A stretch of 49,931 nucleotides of DNA from an uncultured Oscillospiraceae bacterium (GCA_902490585.1 CABUEI010000014.1:1-49931), one strand, 5' to 3'. Shown: positions 31,602 through 40,671, numbered from the stretch's first letter. Notes: generated from the letters alone by a model not told the origin. Translations and numbers: made by a program.

Positions 31602-34178
31602 ATGAGTTTAAAGATTGCGCTCGCAGGTAACCCTAACTGCGGCAAAACCACATTGTTCAACGCTCTGACGGGTTCAAACCAGTTCGTTGGTAACTGGCCC
31701 GGTGTTACCGTTGAAAAGAAAGAGGGTAAGCTCAAGAAGAGCGACGGCGTAGTAATTACCGACTTACCCGGTATCTATTCACTGTCACCCTACACACTTG
31801 AAGAAGTAGTTGCAAGAAACTACCTTATCGAAGAACGCCCCGATGCTATACTGAATATCATCGACGGTACAAACCTTGAAAGAAACCTTTACCTTACAAC
31901 ACAGCTGACAGAGCTTGGCATTCCTGTTGTAGTTGCCATCAACATGATGGATATCGTAAAGAAGAACGGCGATAAGATCAATATTGAAGAGCTTTCAAGA
32001 GAACTCGGATGTAAAGTAGTTGAAATCTCAGCTCTTAAAGGCACAGGTATCAAGGAAGCCGCTGACGCCGCTGTAGAAGCTGCAAAGAACGGCAAGACAG
32101 TTCCTATGCACACATTCTCAGGTCCTGTTGAACACACGATTGCACACATTGAAGAAGCCGCTGTACACAATATGCCCGAAGAACAGCAGAGATGGTACGC
32201 TATCAAGCTCTTCGAGCGTGACGACAAGGTTATCGAAAAACTGAACCTTGACAACGCTGTAATAGCTCACATCGACGAAGATATCAAGAACGTTGAAAAA
32301 GAACTTGACGACGACGCAGAAAGCATTATCACAAACGAAAGATATGTTTACATAGCAGAGATCATCAAGGGTTGCTACAAGAAGAAATCAGCAGGTAAGC
32401 TGACAACTTCGGATAAGATCGATAAGGTTGTTACAAACCGTTTCGCAGCTCTCCCGATATTCGCTGTAATCATGTTCCTCGTTTACTATATTTCAATGGT
32501 AACAGTAGGTACAGCCGCAACAGACTGGGCTAACGACGGACTGTTCGGTGACGGCTGGCACTTATTCAGCATAGGTTCTGCCGATTATGAAGACGCTTCA
32601 GGCGCTTACTCAGACGCTATGAACGCAATTGACGGTTTCGTTACATTTGAAGCAACAAATGATGACGGCGAAACTGAAGAAGTAAGCCTTGCAGACAAGA
32701 TCGAAGCTGACGGTGATGACTTCGACGCAGCTGCTGCCCTTGCAACACTCAAGGCATACAAGCCCGAAGGCGAAAACCCCTCAGTTCAGATTGACGTTGA
32801 AGATGAGGAAACACTTGAAGTAAGCCAGGTTACAGTTTACTACAGTGAAATTCCTGCTGACGCTGATGAAGATTCAACACTCGGTATCACATATCTCGAC
32901 GCTGTAAAGTATTTTGAAGACGGCGGCGAAGAAGCATTTGAAGAGCCCGATCCCGCTAACTACGGTGTTTGGGTACCCGGTATCCCCGTACTTGTTGAAC
33001 AGGGTCTTGACGCTGTTAACTGCGTTGATTGGTTAAAGGGTCTTATCCTTGACGGTATCATCGCCGGTGTAGGTGCAGTCCTTGGCTTCGTACCTCAGAT
33101 GCTCGTACTGTTCATTCTGCTTGCTATTCTTGAAGCTTGCGGTTATATGGCTCGTATCGCATTCGTTCTCGACCGTATCTTCAGAAAGTTCGGTCTTTCC
33201 GGTAAGTCATTCATACCGATCCTTGTTGGTACAGGTTGCGGTATCCCCGGTATCATGGCATCAAGAACAATTGAAAATGAACGTGACCGTCGTATGACGA
33301 TTATGACAACAACATTTATCCCCTGCGGCGCTAAGCAGCCGTTCATAGCAATGATTGCAGGTGCTATCTTCGGTGGTTCACCCTGGATCGCAACAGGCGC
33401 ATACTTCTTAGGTATGGCGGCAATCATTGTTTCAGGTATCATTCTTAAAAAGACAAAGATGTTCGCAGGCGATCCTGCTCCGTTCGTAATGGAACTTCCT
33501 ACATACCACATTCCTACAGTCGGCAACGTACTGCGTTCAATGTGGGAGCGTGGCTGGTCATTCATCAAGAAGGCAGGTACAATCATCCTTCTTTCAACTA
33601 TCGTAGTTTGGTTCACATCATTCTTCGGTTGGGTAGACGGTGCATTTACAATGCTCACAGAAGAACAGATGGATTGCAGTATCTTAGCTAACATCGGTAA
33701 GGCAATCTGCTGGATATTCGCTCCTCTTGGCTGGGGCAACTGGCAGGCAACTGTTGCGACTGTTACAGGTCTTGTTGCAAAGGAAAACATCGTTGCAACA
33801 ATGGGTATCCTCTACGGAAGCGGCGACGCTACTGTATGGCAGACACTTGCAGCAAGCTTCACAACAGTAACCGGTATGTCATTCCTCGTATTCAACCTCC
33901 TCTGCGCTCCTTGCTTCGCAGCTATGGGTGCTATCAAACGTGAAATGAACAACGCTAAGTGGTTCTGGTTTGCAATCGGTTATGAGTGCGGTTTCGCTTA
34001 TGTAATCGCTCTTATGATCAACTACTTCGGTAAGCTGTTCACAGGTGCTCTTGCAGGCGCAGGTGATATAATCGGTCTTATCGTTGCAGTTCTTCTCCTT
34101 GCCGCTCTTATCTACCTTCTCGTTCGTCCTTACAAGGAGAGCAAGAAGCTCGGCGTTAAGGTTAAGGTTTCAAAGTAA
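31602..34178 (+). CDS. feoB: ferrous iron transporter FeoB with an acidic insertion
   Basis: 858 aa, longer than the usual 650-750. N-terminal G protein domain: G1 GNPNCGKTT (9-17), G2/switch VGNWPGVTVEKKEG, G3 DLPGIYSLSPYT, G4 NMMD and G5 SALKGTG. A helical GDI-like region (about 165-265) follows. The membrane part has the two Gate motifs with Cys (GTGCGIPGIMASRTIENERD and IPCGAKQPFIAM). Between the first and second membrane helices, residues about 309-455 form a strongly acidic insertion (for example VEDEETLEVSQ and DADEDSTLG) predicted to face outside. It imports Fe(II) using GTP. The GTPase, gate and operon context make the call firm. Confidence 0.96.
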   Translation: MSLKIALAGNPNCGKTTLFNALTGSNQFVGNWPGVTVEKKEGKLKKSDGVVITDLPGIYSLSPYTLEEVVARNYLIEERPDAILNIIDGTNLERNLYLTTQLTELGIPVVVAINMMDIVKKNGDKINIEELSRELGCKVVEISALKGTGIKEAADAAVEAAKNGKTVPMHTFSGPVEHTIAHIEEAAVHNMPEEQQRWYAIKLFERDDKVIEKLNLDNAVIAHIDEDIKNVEKELDDDAESIITNERYVYIAEIIKGCYKKKSAGKLTTSDKIDKVVTNRFAALPIFAVIMFLVYYISMVTVGTAATDWANDGLFGDGWHLFSIGSADYEDASGAYSDAMNAIDGFVTFEATNDDGETEEVSLADKIEADGDDFDAAAALATLKAYKPEGENPSVQIDVEDEETLEVSQVTVYYSEIPADADEDSTLGITYLDAVKYFEDGGEEAFEEPDPANYGVWVPGIPVLVEQGLDAVNCVDWLKGLILDGIIAGVGAVLGFVPQMLVLFILLAILEACGYMARIAFVLDRIFRKFGLSGKSFIPILVGTGCGIPGIMASRTIENERDRRMTIMTTTFIPCGAKQPFIAMIAGAIFGGSPWIATGAYFLGMAAIIVSGIILKKTKMFAGDPAPFVMELPTYHIPTVGNVLRSMWERGWSFIKKAGTIILLSTIVVWFTSFFGWVDGAFTMLTEEQMDCSILANIGKAICWIFAPLGWGNWQATVATVTGLVAKENIVATMGILYGSGDATVWQTLAASFTTVTGMSFLVFNLLCAPCFAAMGAIKREMNNAKWFWFAIGYECGFAYVIALMINYFGKLFTGALAGAGDIIGLIVAVLLLAALIYLLVRPYKESKKLGVKVKVSK

Positions 34179-34212
34179 GATTCTGTTTCAGAAATAAAAA
34201 GGAGTGATCTTT

Positions 34213-34410
34213 ATGGATCCTATCGTAGGTTCGATAATTGTAGCGGTAATATTACTTGCAGTGGTCATACTGATCATTCACAAGCTTATCAGCGACAAGA
34301 AAAAAGGCAAGTTCTCATGCGGAGGTTGCGTAGGCGGTTGCAGCGGACACTGTGCTCAGTGCCACGGTTGCAGTTCAGCCCCTCAGTCGCAGATCAAGAA
34401 AAAGCAATAA
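34213..34410 (+). CDS. FeoB-associated Cys-rich membrane peptide
   Basis: 65 aa from the ATG at 34213, chosen because AAGGAG lies 8 nt upstream; an ATG at 34204 overlaps that site. One helix (about 5-24, IVGSIIVAVILLAVVILIIH), a basic stretch, then CGGCVGGCSGHCAQCHGC: six Cys and two His. The family FeoB-associated Cys-rich membrane protein is found right after feoB in many Firmicutes. A role in handling Fe(II) or assembling FeoB is suspected, not shown. Confidence 0.9.
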   Translation: MDPIVGSIIVAVILLAVVILIIHKLISDKKKGKFSCGGCVGGCSGHCAQCHGCSSAPQSQIKKKQ

Positions 34411-34415
34411 ATTTC

Positions 34416-34445
34416 AGCGGAGCGTTTCGGCGCTCCGCTTTTATC
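34416..34445 (+). terminator. terminator of the feo operon
   Basis: AGCGGAGCG/CGCTCCGCT stem (34416-34439) followed by TTTTATCTT. Confidence 0.85.
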
Positions 34446-34578
34446 TTGCGTTGACAGTTGTTGCGATTGCAAGGGTTATGCAGGATTACGTAATTAATGT
34501 ATCGAACACGTTTGATTACCGGCTCTTCTGTGATTTTGCCGAATAAACAAAATTGCAATACTGATTATACCGATACTG

Positions 34579-34614
34579 AAATCCCCCCGCTCTCCGAAAG
34601 AGAACGGGGGATTT
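34579..34614 (-). terminator. hairpin after the 34639 ORF
   Basis: AATCCCCC...GGGGGATTT stem with an inner CTCTC/GAGAA arm. The T-run is weak (GATTTCAG on the minus strand). It lies 25 nt past the stop codon. Confidence 0.5.
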
Positions 34615-34638
34615 GTTATGCGGAAGAAATTACTTTGT

Positions 34639-35058
34639 TTATTCGCTCATCGGGATTTTTGATATAAGGCGTGGAGTCGTATCGTCCGCCTTTACCTCGT
34701 AAAATCTGTCGTATTTCATGACGTATTCTTCATCGGACGCCTTGGGGAATGCGAACATATTCTTGCCTGTATACAGTGCTGTTGTAAGCTGTACTCTGCC
34801 GTTTGAATCTGTTTGTGCTATGCAATAATAAAGCGAATACGAAAGGTCTGATGTACATTCAAGTTTATCGTTATCCTTAGCGGCATCAATATCATCAAGG
34901 TGATAGAAATAAACCGTCTGGTTTTTAATCAGCTGTCCGTTATCATCCTTTAATACCATGCTGAATTTTTCTTCGTTGTATAAACATCCGACATTATAGA
35001 AAGTATCTCCGAGCATAACCTTGGGCTTACTGCTCTTTACAAGGTCCTTGCGTACCAT
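34639..35058 (-). CDS. orphan beta-rich domain, possibly a truncated surface protein
   Basis: 139 aa from an ATG at 35058 with no ribosome site. The frame stays open back to a TAA about 20 codons upstream without another standard start. The content is beta-rich and polar: GDTFYNVGCLYNEEKFSMVL, QTVYFYHLDDIDAAKDND and IAQTDSNGRVQLTTALYTGK. The last resembles Ig-like or prealbumin-like repeats of surface proteins (TDSNGxV). There is no signal peptide, so either it is a 5'-truncated remnant or it is expressed by readthrough from rplJ-rplL. No function inferred. Confidence 0.45.
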   Translation of the reverse strand: MVRKDLVKSSKPKVMLGDTFYNVGCLYNEEKFSMVLKDDNGQLIKNQTVYFYHLDDIDAAKDNDKLECTSDLSYSLYYCIAQTDSNGRVQLTTALYTGKNMFAFPKASDEEYVMKYDRFYEVKADDTTPRLISKIPMSE

Positions 35059-35141
35059 TATCGTACTGTAGTTATAACGGCTTTCGCCCTCAACTTTTTT
35101 TAAAATTTTTCCAAAAAATTACGACAGACTTGTGCCTGCCG

Positions 35142-35175
35142 TAAAAGAAAAAGGACGGGTAAAAACCCGTCCTTT
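35142..35175 (-). terminator. terminator of rplJ-rplL
   Basis: AAAGGACGGG/CCCGTCCTTT perfect stem (35150-35175), followed on the minus strand by TTCTTTTA. Confidence 0.85.
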
Positions 35176-35199
35176 GAAAAAGCGTCTATAGCGCAGAAC

Positions 35200-35574
35200 T
35201 TACTTGAGTTCAACCTTAGCGCCAGCCTCTTCGAGCTTAGCCTTGATTTCCTCAGCTTCAGCCTTAGAAGCGCCTTCCTTGATAGCCTTAGGAGCAGCTT
35301 CAACAAGCTCCTTAGCTTCCTTCAGACCAAGACCGCAAACGTCCTTAACTGCCTTGATAACAGCCATCTTAGCATCACCGAATGATGCGAGAACTACGTC
35401 AAATTCTGTCTTTTCTTCAGCTGCTGCTGCGCCGCCTGCTGCGGGGCCTGCTACTGAAACTGCTGCTGCAGATACACCGAATTCTTCTTCGAGAGCCTTA
35501 ACGAGCTCGTTGAGCTCTAATACTGATAAGCCCTTTACTTCTTCAATCATAGCTAAAATTTTCTCTGAAGCCAT
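35200..35574 (-). CDS. rplL: 50S ribosomal protein L7/L12
   Basis: 124 aa. The N-terminal dimerisation helices (ILAMIEEVKGLSVLELNELV) are followed by an Ala/Gly-rich hinge (SVAGPAAGGAAAAEEKTEFD) and the C-terminal factor-binding domain (KMAVIKAVKDVCGLGLKEAK, then VEAAPKAIKEGASKAEAEEI). It forms the ribosomal stalk that recruits elongation factors. Strong codon bias. It lies 82 nt after rplJ, in the usual rplJ-rplL pair. Confidence 0.98.
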   Translation of the reverse strand: MASEKILAMIEEVKGLSVLELNELVKALEEEFGVSAAAVSVAGPAAGGAAAAEEKTEFDVVLASFGDAKMAVIKAVKDVCGLGLKEAKELVEAAPKAIKEGASKAEAEEIKAKLEEAGAKVELK

Positions 35575-35656
35575 TTTAATTATCCTCCGTTAATATGTTT
35601 TCATTGTTTGTGTTACGGCTGTGCTTATGCGACTGCCGCTTTCGTCCGTACAGAAA

Positions 35657-36166
35657 TTATTCTGCTGATTCGGACTGCTTCTTCTCGATTTCGCTTACAG
35701 CGATAGCAAGCTTCTGGATAGGGGACTGAAGCATAAATACCAGCTGTGCAAGCAGTGTTTCCTTTGTAGGAAGCTTTGCGTATGCAACAACTTCGTCCTT
35801 GCTGATGCCCTTGCCGTCAACGAAGCCCTTCTTTATTGAGAATGAGCCGTTGCTTGCTTCTTCCTGCTTGAACAGGATCTTAGGAGCAGTTACGATATCT
35901 TCCTCTGCGAGTGCGAGAGCTGTTGTTCCTTCGAGAACATCTTCAATACCCTCAACGCCTGCAATCTCAGCCGCACGCTTTAAAAGTGTGTTCTTAACTA
36001 CAAAGTAGTCGATACCTGCCTCACGAAGTTCCTTTCTCAGAACTGTGTCATCGGCAACTGTGATACCGCTGTAATCAACGAGTACACCGCAAGCGGACTT
36101 CTTGAGCTTTTCAGCGAGTTCAGCAACGTAATTCTGCTTTACCTGTAAAACTTTCTCACTAGGCAT
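35657..36166 (-). CDS. rplJ: 50S ribosomal protein L10
   Basis: 169 aa, normal length. MPSEKVLQVKQNYVAELAEK, then ACGVLVDYSGITVADDTVLR, YFVVKNTLLKRAAE, LEGTTALALAEED and the C-terminal helix binding L7/L12 dimers. L10 anchors the stalk to 23S rRNA and represses its own mRNA through the leader at 36180-36335. GGAGAAAACAAT lies before the ATG. rplK/rplA are not upstream here; the neighbour is a deacetylase. Confidence 0.98.
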   Translation of the reverse strand: MPSEKVLQVKQNYVAELAEKLKKSACGVLVDYSGITVADDTVLRKELREAGIDYFVVKNTLLKRAAEIAGVEGIEDVLEGTTALALAEEDIVTAPKILFKQEEASNGSFSIKKGFVDGKGISKDEVVAYAKLPTKETLLAQLVFMLQSPIQKLAIAVSEIEKKQSESAE

Positions 36167-36179
36167 ATTGTTTTCTCCT

Positions 36180-36335
36180 TTCGTGATTTACTGTTCGTAA
36201 AAAGGAAAAACATTTTTAAAAAATGCCCTCCTCTGTAAGACAGAAAAGGGCAGAAAATTCAGTATTCTTCCCATTCCTCGGCAGGTGAGCAAAAGCTCTT
36301 TAGCGGAAAACCGACCTGCTGTCTTTAGAACAGCG
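36180..36335 (-). promoter_or_regulatory. L10 leader (autoregulatory mRNA element) with attenuator
   Basis: The 160-nt minus-strand leader contains the bulged stem region typical of the L10 leader (AAAGACAGCAGGTCGGTTTT, then AGCTTTTGCTCACCTGCCGA). It ends in an attenuator GCCCT...AGGGC (36225-36251) with ATTTTTTAA after it. L10/L7-L12 complex binding is expected to favour termination. Confidence 0.8.
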
Positions 36336-36340
36336 TGATT

Positions 36341-36369
36341 ATTATATCATATTGAAATCGGATTGTCAA
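36341..36369 (-). promoter_or_regulatory. promoter of rplJ-rplL
   Basis: TTGACA (36364-36369), 17 bp, TATAAT (36341-36346) on the minus strand; perfect consensus. Confidence 0.9.
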
Positions 36370-36387
36370 GTGTTTTGCGCAGATTTT

Positions 36388-37011
36388 TTAATCTGGCAGC
36401 ACATTTGAATAGATTGTTCTGCTTCTTGGCGTTACACCGCACTTTGCAAAAAGATCGCTTACCGTCACAAACGTATATCCCTGCCTTTTAAGCTCCGGGA
36501 TTATCGTGTCAAGCGCCTGTACCGTGCGGAAATTGCCCTCCATATCGTGAAGCAGTATTATCATACCGTTGCAAGCTTGCTCAATAATACGCTTACTGCG
36601 TTCTTCGGCTGATATTTCATCGTTCCAGTCTTCTGCACCTGCGCCGCAGATAAAAGTCAGCGGTATATCGTCATACATACTGTCGCAGAGTGCAATATAC
36701 GGCGGACGGAAGAATTTGGGCTCGACACCGCCGGTTATCTGCTTTATCTTTTCATTTGTATATTCAATCTCGGCTTTTATTTCTTCGCTCGACTGCTGAG
36801 TCATTGCGCTGTGGGTTCTGCTGTGATTGCATATTTCACAGCCGTACTCAAAGCATTCACGGGCTACCTTTGCGCTTTCCTCGTTTATGTTATCGCCTAC
36901 AAGGAAAAAGCTGCCCGTAACGTTATGCTTTTTCAGCATTTCAAGCACCTGCGGGGTTGTGACCGTGTTCGGTCCGTCGTCAAATGTAAGCGCTATGTAC
37001 TTATTCTCCAT
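36388..37011 (-). CDS. polysaccharide deacetylase family protein
   Basis: 207 aa from the ATG at 37011 (AAGGAG 6 nt upstream). It is a NodB-homology domain without signal peptide or membrane anchor. TFDDGPNT carries the catalytic Asp and the metal Asp; HSRTH gives the two metal His. RPPY and the C-terminal LHDMEGN complete the five motifs. The family removes N-acetyl groups from chitooligosaccharides or peptidoglycan. The lack of an export signal suggests a cytoplasmic substrate, or a protein truncated relative to PgdA. Last gene of an operon after a MATE exporter and a membrane protein; its start overlaps the previous gene by 11 nt. Confidence 0.9.
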   Translation of the reverse strand: MENKYIALTFDDGPNTVTTPQVLEMLKKHNVTGSFFLVGDNINEESAKVARECFEYGCEICNHSRTHSAMTQQSSEEIKAEIEYTNEKIKQITGGVEPKFFRPPYIALCDSMYDDIPLTFICGAGAEDWNDEISAEERSKRIIEQACNGMIILLHDMEGNFRTVQALDTIIPELKRQGYTFVTVSDLFAKCGVTPRSRTIYSNVLPD

Positions 37012-37654
37012 CTTCTGCTCCTTTTTTTCTTGCAGGATACAACACATCTACAAAGCGGAACAGCGACAGCGAAAATACGATATTCGTCACGCTGTTGCAG
37101 AAATAATATCCCATAAAATTAGTTCTTTCGACCGAGCCGTAAAATACAAAAACGCTCGAAAAGTATATAAGCCCGGTTATGAGATATATTGCCGGGCAAA
37201 CCATAGCGGTTTTTCTTGTCATTGTGCCACGGACAAGCTGTATCATAACTATCGAGTCCAGAAGAAGAAATATATCCATAATAAGATACAGCGTTACATT
37301 ATATTCTCCGCCGGAAACAAAGCCGTTTTCCGATATGAACGACAAGTCATACACAAGGCTCGGCGCTATGCCTATAATGCACATATAGGGGATAAGGGTG
37401 AACATTTTTCTGCTTTCCCTGTAATAAAAGACCGCTACAGAAACAGAAAACCACAGATACATTATAAGAGTAGACGGTATAGATGCCGCATACGCTCCGC
37501 AGTTTATACAGCCTGCCGATATAATGTGCGGCATATAGTCGATTATCTCGAATACACCCTGAACACCGACAAGCAGTGACAGCACAAACAATAACAATGC
37601 GTGCGCCAACAGAAACGTTTCGCTTTTTTCGGTTTGCGTTTTATTGCTCAGCAT
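37001..37654 (-). CDS. hypothetical six-helix membrane protein
   Basis: 217 aa with about six hydrophobic segments: FLLAHALLLFVLSLLVGVQG, STLIMYLWFSVSVAVFYY, IPYMCIIGIAPSLVYDL, VTLYLIMDIFLLLDSIVMIQ, ICPAIYLITGLIYFSSVFV and a last one near SVTNIVFSLSLF. There is a basic C-terminus (ARKKGAEDGE). It overlaps the MATE gene by 14 nt upstream and the deacetylase by 11 nt downstream, so the three are tightly co-translated. No family recognised; possibly an accessory integral membrane component. Confidence 0.8.
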   Translation of the reverse strand: MLSNKTQTEKSETFLLAHALLLFVLSLLVGVQGVFEIIDYMPHIISAGCINCGAYAASIPSTLIMYLWFSVSVAVFYYRESRKMFTLIPYMCIIGIAPSLVYDLSFISENGFVSGGEYNVTLYLIMDIFLLLDSIVMIQLVRGTMTRKTAMVCPAIYLITGLIYFSSVFVFYGSVERTNFMGYYFCNSVTNIVFSLSLFRFVDVLYPARKKGAEDGE

Positions 37655-39026
37655 GAATTACCTCCGTTTCTGCGGCTTCAATATCAACAAGACATTTTTT
37701 CCGCCATTTGCCGCCCTTGTATCGCACAAGACACATTACAGCGGTCAGCACCCATGTAAGACAGGTCGTTGTCCATACTGCCCACATTCCTACACCGGAG
37801 ATATTGACAAGAATTGCAGCAAAGCCTATTCTTCCGATTACCTCGGCAAGACCGTTGAGAAATGCAAATCCGACATCGCCTGCGCCGTTTAAAAGACCTC
37901 TTGTTGTATGAATAAAGCCAAGCGGTACATAGAAGCAGGCGGACAGTAGGAGTGCCTTTGCACCTATTTCAATAACCTGCGGTTCTTCAACGAAGAAACC
38001 GACAATATAGTTGCTTGTAAGAGCGAATACACCGAGCATAAGAAGACCGAAAGCCGTTGAAATAAGCATTGAACGGTGATAGCCTTTTACCACCCTGTCC
38101 GGCTTTGCCGCTCCGACATTCTGACCGGCAAAAGTCGAAAGTGCCGTGCCGAGCGAATTGAACGGTTGCTGTATCAGCTGTTCAACACGCATTGTAGCGG
38201 TGTATGCCGCAACTACTATATCACCGAATGAGTTGGCAGTTTTCTGGAGTGAGATCATTGATACAGAAACGAGGGCATTCTGAAGCGCTATGGGAGTACC
38301 TGTCTTCATACAGCGCATAAAATGCTCTTTGCGTAATTTCAGATGTTCTTTTTTCAAACGGAAATATTCGTTTTTCTTTACCGCAAACAAAATACTTCCG
38401 ACAGCGGAAACTCCCTGTGCGATAACTGTAGCGAGCGCCGCACCTACAACGCCCATACCGAACACCATTACAAAAAGCAGATCAAGTCCGACATTAAGTA
38501 CGCTTGCAACGATCAGGAAATACAGCGGCGTCTTTGAGTCGCCGAGTGCACGAAGTACCGAGTTTATCCAGTTGTAAGCGGCAACGGCTATAGTTCCCGC
38601 ACAGGCTGTGCGCATATAGTCCGCAGCGTTTGCAAGTATGTTCTGCGGAGTGTCGAGCATCTGCAAAAGAAGATGCGCAAAGGCTACCGAAATAATCGTC
38701 AGCCCCAGCCCTACAAAGCCGAGCGCATAAGCCGAGTTTGCGATAAAACGCTTTACATCGTCGTGCCGTCCTGCGCCGAAGCTCTGCGCTATCAGTATTC
38801 CCGCACCTGCCGAAAGGCCGTTGCACAGCGTGTAAAACAGGAACGTTATCGAGCCTGTCGCACCGACCGCCGCCAGTGCCTCGTGACCGAGATAACGTCC
38901 GACTATTACCGAATCGACTATATTATAAAACTGCTGGAACAGATTTCCCGCAAGCAAGGGAAGAGTGAACAGGAGTATGTGCCTGAGCTCACTTCCCTGC
39001 GTCATATTTCTTACATATTTGTTCAT
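37641..39026 (-). CDS. MATE family efflux transporter
   Basis: 461 aa, twelve membrane helices in two MatE repeats. Opening RNMTQGSELRHILLFTLPLL, then NIVDSVIVGRYLGHEALAAV, AAGILIAQSFGAGRHDDVKR and, in the second half, ALSTFAGQNVGAAKPDRVVK and CFYVPLGFIHTTRGLLNGAG. It exports drugs or metabolites using a Na+ or H+ gradient. The substrate is unknown. First gene of a three-gene operon behind a perfect promoter. Confidence 0.93.
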   Translation of the reverse strand: MNKYVRNMTQGSELRHILLFTLPLLAGNLFQQFYNIVDSVIVGRYLGHEALAAVGATGSITFLFYTLCNGLSAGAGILIAQSFGAGRHDDVKRFIANSAYALGFVGLGLTIISVAFAHLLLQMLDTPQNILANAADYMRTACAGTIAVAAYNWINSVLRALGDSKTPLYFLIVASVLNVGLDLLFVMVFGMGVVGAALATVIAQGVSAVGSILFAVKKNEYFRLKKEHLKLRKEHFMRCMKTGTPIALQNALVSVSMISLQKTANSFGDIVVAAYTATMRVEQLIQQPFNSLGTALSTFAGQNVGAAKPDRVVKGYHRSMLISTAFGLLMLGVFALTSNYIVGFFVEEPQVIEIGAKALLLSACFYVPLGFIHTTRGLLNGAGDVGFAFLNGLAEVIGRIGFAAILVNISGVGMWAVWTTTCLTWVLTAVMCLVRYKGGKWRKKCLVDIEAAETEVIHAEQ

Positions 39027-39083
39027 ATATTCTACCGTACAACATTGTTTAATTTTGTTCGGGCAAAGCCCATAGATATAGAA

Positions 39084-39112
39084 ATTATAATCCTTTTTTA
39101 CGGTACTGTCAA
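39084..39112 (-). promoter_or_regulatory. promoter of the MATE/membrane protein/deacetylase operon
   Basis: TTGACA (39107-39112), 17 bp, TATAAT (39084-39089) on the minus strand. A GGGCTTTGCCC hairpin lies in the leader. Confidence 0.85.
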
Positions 39113-39218
39113 TAACGCATCGTGCTTAATATATTGTAACTGTGTACAAATAAGGACGGGGAATACTGTCGGAATGACGAAAAATGTAACGTCGGGAATT
39201 GTCGCACCGCCGTGAATA

Positions 39219-39247
39219 TTGACAAACGGTGCGGAATATGACATAAT
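39219..39247 (+). promoter_or_regulatory. promoter of the GH25 lysozyme gene
   Basis: TTGACA (39219-39224), 17 bp, CATAAT (39242-39247); AAAGGAAAAG precedes the ATG at 39306. Confidence 0.75.
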
Positions 39248-39305
39248 TATTTTGGATAAGTATCCGGTAAACAAAACAGCTGAGATAATCCGAAAGGAAA
39301 AGCAA

Positions 39306-40646
39306 ATGAAATTAAGAAAACGGATAATCGCCGGTTTTCTGTCGGCATTGTTCATATTATGTTCCGTGTCGCTTCCGGTTGCGGCGGCGGCTGACCCTTA
39401 CACCTGGGACGGCACCTCCGTGCTTGCGGCGGACAGAACCTATTACATAAAAAGCAATATAACACTCGGCAAAAGCCTTACTGTACCGGCAGGTACGGTG
39501 ATGGTACTGCTCAGCGGAACCTCCGTTACCGTACCATACGGTATTACCCTTGATATAAAGGGCAGACTTGTTGCGGATAACGGCGCATCGCTTATAATAA
39601 ACGGCACGCTCAATACCTACGGCGGTTCTGCTCTGGATATTGACGGTACGATGTCTGCGAGCGGAAGATCTGCGGTTTCGCTGTCGGGCGTTACACTGCT
39701 TTCCGATACGGCACAGACGGCATTTGCAGGCACTCTTGATGTGAATTCGGACTTTACCTCCTACGGCGAGATAGGTGTGACAGGCACTGCACGCTTCAAT
39801 GCAAAAAGCTATATCGGCGGAAAGCTGGAGATAAGAAACAATGCGCAGGTCATAAACACAGGCGCTATGACGCTCGGAAACGATTGTTCATATACGCTGA
39901 AGGGTATGTTCACAAACAGCGAAAACGGCAGCGTCACCGACAACCGCAGAGCTTATGACAACTCGGCGATGTCTGTCGAAACTATATCGCTGTATACAAC
40001 AGACGCACTGACGGGAATTGACGTTTCGTGGGCGCAGGGCGACACGATAGACTGGGCAAAGGTTAAAAGTTCGGGCATCGACTTTGCTATGATACGTTCA
40101 AGCCGTGGCAGAATAAGCGACGATTACCCTATGACAAGCGATACATATTTTCACGAAAACATGAAAGGCGCTATGCAAAACGGCATTCCTGCCGGAGTGT
40201 ATCACTACTGCTATGCCGAAACGGTCGAAGAAGCGAGAGATGAGGCTAAATTCGTACTCAGCCTTATTTCCGGCTATGAGATAAGCTACCCCGTAGTATT
40301 TGATATAGAGGATCAGTGGTATGTAAAGAACGGCTATTCAAAGCAGACCCTCACCGCAATGACGGAAGCGTTCTGCGAGGAGATAGCAAACGCAGGCTAT
40401 CTGCCTGTCGTATATTCCTACGCTTCGTTTTTCAACAGCTACCTTGATATGACGGCGCTTTCAAAGTATCCCGTGTGGGTGGCTCACGTTGACACCGACA
40501 AGCCTGCATACAGCGGAACATATTTCCTGTGGCAGTATTCGTGGGAGGGCAGTATCAGCGGAATCGACGGCGATGTTGATATGGATCACTGCTATGTTGA
40601 CTTTGATGCGTATACAAGGAAGTTCGGGCTGAATGGGAGGAAGTAA
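39306..40646 (+). CDS. secreted GH25 lysozyme with beta-solenoid N-domain
   Basis: 446 aa from the ATG at 39306; earlier in-frame starts lack a ribosome site. The signal peptide is KLRKRIIAGFLSALFILCSV, with cleavage near VAAAA-DP. Residues about 35-225 form short repeats (LDIKGRLVADNGASLIINGT, LNTYGGSALDIDGTMSASGR), probably a beta-solenoid that may bind the cell wall. The GH25 domain occupies 237-446: GIDVSWAQGDTIDWAKVK, FAMIRSSRG, YHYCYAETVEEARDEA, the catalytic FDIED, and LWQYSWEGSISGIDGDVDMD. It cuts peptidoglycan between MurNAc and GlcNAc. No choline or SLH anchor. Its role is wall remodelling or competition. Confidence 0.92.
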   Translation: MKLRKRIIAGFLSALFILCSVSLPVAAAADPYTWDGTSVLAADRTYYIKSNITLGKSLTVPAGTVMVLLSGTSVTVPYGITLDIKGRLVADNGASLIINGTLNTYGGSALDIDGTMSASGRSAVSLSGVTLLSDTAQTAFAGTLDVNSDFTSYGEIGVTGTARFNAKSYIGGKLEIRNNAQVINTGAMTLGNDCSYTLKGMFTNSENGSVTDNRRAYDNSAMSVETISLYTTDALTGIDVSWAQGDTIDWAKVKSSGIDFAMIRSSRGRISDDYPMTSDTYFHENMKGAMQNGIPAGVYHYCYAETVEEARDEAKFVLSLISGYEISYPVVFDIEDQWYVKNGYSKQTLTAMTEAFCEEIANAGYLPVVYSYASFFNSYLDMTALSKYPVWVAHVDTDKPAYSGTYFLWQYSWEGSISGIDGDVDMDHCYVDFDAYTRKFGLNGRK

Positions 40647-40671
40647 GTTCGGATAACGGATATAAAAGTAT

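Noticed and set aside
37001..37654. Assigning the six-helix protein as a known export accessory
   Set aside because: Context suggests a link with the MATE protein, but no diagnostic motif is visible; left as hypothetical.
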